64,000 nucleotides of DNA from Andrena cerasifolii (taxonomy: Eukaryota; Arthropoda; Insecta; Hymenoptera; Andrenidae). Positions 60,263 to 64,000 of this stretch are shown piece after piece (position 1 is the stretch's first letter; each line of letters starts with the position of its first letter). The stretch is from NCBI RefSeq assembly GCF_050908995.1, contig NC_135118.1, forward strand, positions 18,299,501 to 18,363,500, given 5' to 3'. The notes under the pieces are model-generated. The model did not search any database, had not been told where the DNA came from, and saw only the letters and a program-made list of their open reading frames with translations. The position numbers were made by a program, and so were the translations under genes.

Positions 60263-62169
60263 CACCTTTAAGCAGAAAATTTTAAACAAATCGAATCGAT
60301 GTATCTTTTAACCACCGAACGCAATAATTTACCCTCGATGCATACCACTTTTTGGAATGATAAAAATGTTCTATTTCCTCGTCTGTCAATTTCGCTGGCT
60401 ACTGAAAACTCCAAACATTTTTCTCGCCCACGGTAAGTTGCTCAGAAACTGAAATAGGTAATTACCGTCCGGATTCTAAAATCGAGCCCCCCTTCTTTCA
60501 GCTTCGTCTTACTTGAATTTGCCGCATTTTAAAGAACGCAATTCCAGCGAAAACAGAAGCCAAAAAAGTCTCCCCCAAAAATGGAATTCCTTTCGTCGAA
60601 GTCGCGCCATGTTACTGTAACGCGTTTCCCATGCGCGGCGCTCGGCGTCGAAGGCCATCGTGCAAATTGACCTGGAAATTGAATTTTTTCCCCGAGCGGC
60701 GCAAATAAATGAATTAAATATCGCAAACGCGCGGTGACAAGGACTCGGCAAATCCGTCGCCCCTATGTGCACACAATTTTATTTGACGTTGCAATTTGTC
60801 GCGTACGCGCTTCATTTCGTCGCGGGACGGGCTTAATGTGGGTGGGGGGTGTGGAGAAATGATATATGTATAGCCGTATACATATGGAACGGTCGCTTGA
60901 ACGTTTGAACGGCTGCGATAACGGGCGGCGTGGAGAGAGAGGGATGATGAAATTCGAATAGCTTGCAAATTGCAGTGGCCCGCTGCAATCTTCTTCGCGG
61001 ACAGGAGTCGATGGAATGTGTTCCAGGCTCAGTCGTGTGCGCGTAGATAAGACACGAAAATAGAGGAGAGAATGCCGACGTTCTTTCCGTTTTGCCAGCG
61101 GCTTCTTTTCACCGCCGCGCCGTCAAACACCAGGAATACTTATGAATAATTCAACGGCTTGACGTGTAGAGCATTCTTCGCTTCTATCGTCTTACGTTAA
61201 TAAGCGCGCGCGATGGAATTCCGCGTCGCTCTCGTTCCGCCCTCGACCTTTTTACGTGGCCTATCGGTTGAAATTAAAGTTTCAACCTGGGCATCGGCTT
61301 AAAAATACTCGATCCAATCTGTGCAGATCAATACCGCTTAATAGTACAACGTTGGCAGAATTCTGACGGAGCTACGTATTCCTCCTGTCCTGTTATGGTT
61401 ATTTTATTTGCCACGCAGTTATGTACGGTGACTCAGAAATTTGTTCGGGAAGTGCTGTTACCTTCTGTTCTTTTCATTGGAATAGGAAAAATTGGACGAT
61501 AGTAGTTGGTATGGAAACTTAAGGTGGCGCGATAGAAGCGTAGAGGCAACATTACAGTCTTGGCAATTAATTATTCTTTCGCATTTGTGCGAATGAACTT
61601 GTGAGTGACTGTATATGTGGATGTAGAAAAAATAGGAAGAAATGTGCAGGATGATTCTAGGGTGCATTGTACTGCATTTAGCTCGAAAATGATGGAAAGT
61701 AAGTAGGAAAGGGGAGGTGAAGCATTTTTATCGAAGATAGGGGTTCGATCTTTCGACTATCTTCAAAGTACTCTGTATCCAGGATATTGACGTTGTTTAT
61801 TTAAATGGATTCACTTTATAAAGGTGATGCGGATGATTCCATGCGAAATGGATTAGGTACTCTTTGACGTCGATGACTGGGATTCTCACGAAACTGAAAT
61901 ATGATGTAGCATACGTGACGTTAGGGAGGGTTTAAGTCAACATTTTGCTGATTTTTAATTTTTTTTTAAAATACAGGTCTCCAAAGACTGTACCTTTGGT
62001 TAATTTATAAAATACCGTCCATGAATGAATCGCAGGAAGTGATCGATTTGGCGTGGAATGACCCATAGATACATACAGTGTAGTCTCTAAAAATCGCACG
62101 ACATTAGAGCGACTTTACCTTCCACAAACGAAATTTTTAGGACATTCATAAGCACTAAATATTCTATAC
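60263..62169. other. No recognised gene
   Basis: A CpG-rich patch at about 60560-61260 has overlapping minus-strand frames of 65-87 codons without domains. It resembles conserved non-coding or promoter-type DNA; no start exon can be supported. Confidence 0.4.
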
Positions 62170-62630
62170 AAATATAACAGCCACTCTAAGTGCCAAAATT
62201 AATTTTTTTATCGGAAAATGTTTTACGTACCAATGATAATACCTACTAGGTATATATAGTATAGACTTTCAAGGCAATTTGCCTTTGTAAATAAGTGCTA
62301 TTTTTAATAGTACCGCCGGTACGATTGGCATTTCCAGTGCGTGCAAATTTAAGAAAATGGCAAATTCAGTTTTCTCTACAGCTAACAGGTAGTACAGGCG
62401 GTACAGTGTTTTTTTATAAATACAATTCCCTTTCACGAATTTGGACTATATTAATGCAAAAATAGAAAATTTTCTGACGAATTTGGGTTATTATATACTT
62501 AAGCATATTTAGCAATCGAAATAAATCAAATTGTGTAAATAATTAAAAGTCAGGGAAATTTTTTCACGCTCCTCAAAACTTTGATTTTTGGCACTTAGAG
62601 TGTTTTCTAGAAGGACTCTTCAATTCGCTA
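62170..62630. repeat. GGCACTTACAGTG inverted-repeat element, copy 3 (approximate)
   Basis: The right end is ATTTTTGGCACTTAGAGTG, then TTTTCTAGAAGGACTCTTC. The left end is the matching CACTCTAAGTGCCAAAATT at 62181-62200. It is longer than copies 1 and 2, so it may hold an insertion or be two ends of different copies. Confidence 0.35.
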
Positions 62631-63505
62631 ATTTCACTTCAAGATGATTTATACTGTTGGTTTCAATTTAATCAACCCCGATGCAAAAGGTAAAAGAATT
62701 TATGAAGTCTCAATAATAATTAAACATGGAACGTTTCTGCAAAAGACATATAATATAGAATCTTTTCTCAAACTCAAACGACGTTTCAGGGAGGCAAAGC
62801 TAGATTCTCGTATTCACTCTTATAGAAGTCAATCAATGAATGGTCAGGAGCATCGATAAAGCAAGCATGGACTCACTGCCTGCGGCGTCCATTCCCATGA
62901 AATATGCACGAGTATGCAAGCGAAACTTGCAGGTCTTTCTCCTTGGTCTTTCAGCGCTTTGGGGGCGGGGAAGGTGGACAAAGCGCTGGGAAGAAGCATC
63001 GTCCAGAACTTATTATACGAGGAGGCAGTCACGCGTGGCTGACCGTGCAACGATTTATTCACTGTCGCGTGTGCCAGCGAAACTTTGGTACACGTGGGCG
63101 CTCCTGTACGGAACGGTAGCCGGCCAATACTTTGCCGTTGGTCCCTTTGGGACTCGACGGAGGATCGTGTAATTAATTCGATCAAAAATTCAGGGTCTCT
63201 ACGAAACACTTCTCCGTAGCCATTCACCGGGCGGTGTCACGAAGTTTCTTATGACTGGAAAGTGTGAAAGTGTAGTAGAAATTGAATAACTTGGCTCACG
63301 ACCGAAATGGCCATTCTGAAGACGCAGACATTTACGCACGTGAATGTTTTTACGTTTCCTACGTATACTACCGCTCTGGTATTCGAGTTAAGTATCTGAT
63401 AAATTGAGATGGGCGGGCTGGGTGTATGTTGAAGGGTAAGGGGAAAAGACTCGTTGCCTGACGTTAAGCATAAGCTTCTGTCGTCAATGTAAAACAAGAA
63501 ATTAT
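62631..63505. other. Stretch with long opposing frames, unassigned
   Basis: The + strand is open for 71 codons at 62644-62859 and 110 codons at 62840-63172, and the - strand for 127 codons at 62844-63227. No product is recognisable, and long frames on both strands over the same bases usually mean stop-poor, GC-balanced DNA. I do not call a gene. Confidence 0.3.
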
Positions 63506-63793
63506 TTAACCCTTAACTGGTATACTGTTTTTGGCAAACGTGACTGGTATACTGGGGTCGTGGCAGACCCCAACTAAAAAAGGGCTCAGACATTTGTAAA
63601 GTCGACACTAGAGCAACCACTATGAATATTTTCTTCTTAGGTAACGCAGAAAATAATAGAAGCGTAGAAAGTTAAACTATTATTATAAAATTAATTAGAA
63701 ATTCAGTTTACCAACTTAGACAACCGAAAATTGTACATCGAACTTTGGGTGCTTGGGGTCACGAGCGACCCCAGGATACCAGTTAAGGGTTAA
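63506..63793. mobile_element. piggyBac-like MITE with TTAA target duplication
   Basis: TTAA is followed by CCCTTAACTGGTATACTG; the reversed right end is TTAA then CCCTTAACTGGTATCCTG, 17 of 18 bases identical. TTAA followed by CCC is the classic piggyBac arrangement. At 288 bp it has no coding capacity. The inner copies 'ggggtcgtggcagacccc' and 'ggggtcacgagcgacccc' form hairpins near both ends. Confidence 0.85.
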
Positions 63794-64000
63794 GAAGAAA
63801 ATTCTATAAGAAAATTAAATTCATTGAACTTCGTTTCTTTGCTGATGGACTAAAGTATTAACACTTAATTTTCTCTAAAGCTGCTTTGTGACATTTCCTG
63901 CTTTTCCCCTAACTCGTTAAATGAGAATATAGGACTACTTGGTTTCATTCTGGTTTGTTTCCAAATTCTTTAATTCTGAATTCCATCCGTTCTAACGTCT

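Overview
The window looks like nuclear DNA of an insect, possibly a hymenopteran: AT-rich overall, spliced genes with short GT-AG introns, pol III tRNA genes with insect-type long-arm serine tRNAs, and very many small inverted-repeat transposons (hAT-, piggyBac/TTAA-, Harbinger- and Helitron-like). The taxon is an inference from texture and gene content, not from a database match. Most open frames in the window are chance frames in AT-rich or repeated DNA.

Layout. 1-7 kb: gene-free, with an inverted-repeat element rich in TATCGATA motifs and one TTAA-flanked MITE. 7-11 kb: two serine tRNA genes, anticodons GCT and AGA, both on the + strand. 9-18 kb: dense dispersed repeats, including an AT microsatellite, palindromic elements, Helitron-like copies and an hAT MITE with an almost intact 8-bp target duplication. 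18.8-32.4 kb: the one complete protein gene, a nine-exon SLC26-family anion (sulfate) transporter of 633 residues. I assembled it from exons whose GT-AG borders and codon phases all agree, from an ATG-free leader to a stop at 32373. Its introns hold an hAT MITE, a Helitron-like copy, a 38-bp tandem array, a second hAT-like MITE and, in the last intron, three MITEs set end to end. 32.4-36.8 kb: no recognised gene. 36.8-37.25 kb: a CpG-rich promoter-like block with a candidate first coding exon of a second gene. No further exon of it can be recognised downstream, so the rest of the window may be its first intron or intergenic DNA. 40-64 kb: repeats, including a 40-bp AAACCGGTTT array, a Harbinger-like MITE, a 76-bp array, a GC-rich 53-bp minisatellite inside short inverted ends, a 2.8-kb near-palindromic transposon that seems to carry a captured exon with a splice donor, and a piggyBac-like MITE.

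The transporter and the two tRNA genes are firm. The 37-kb first exon is a reasoned candidate. The main novelty is structural: transposon-built introns, a satellite-like array that grew from a segment inside a MITE, and the large palindromic element with a possible captured exon.
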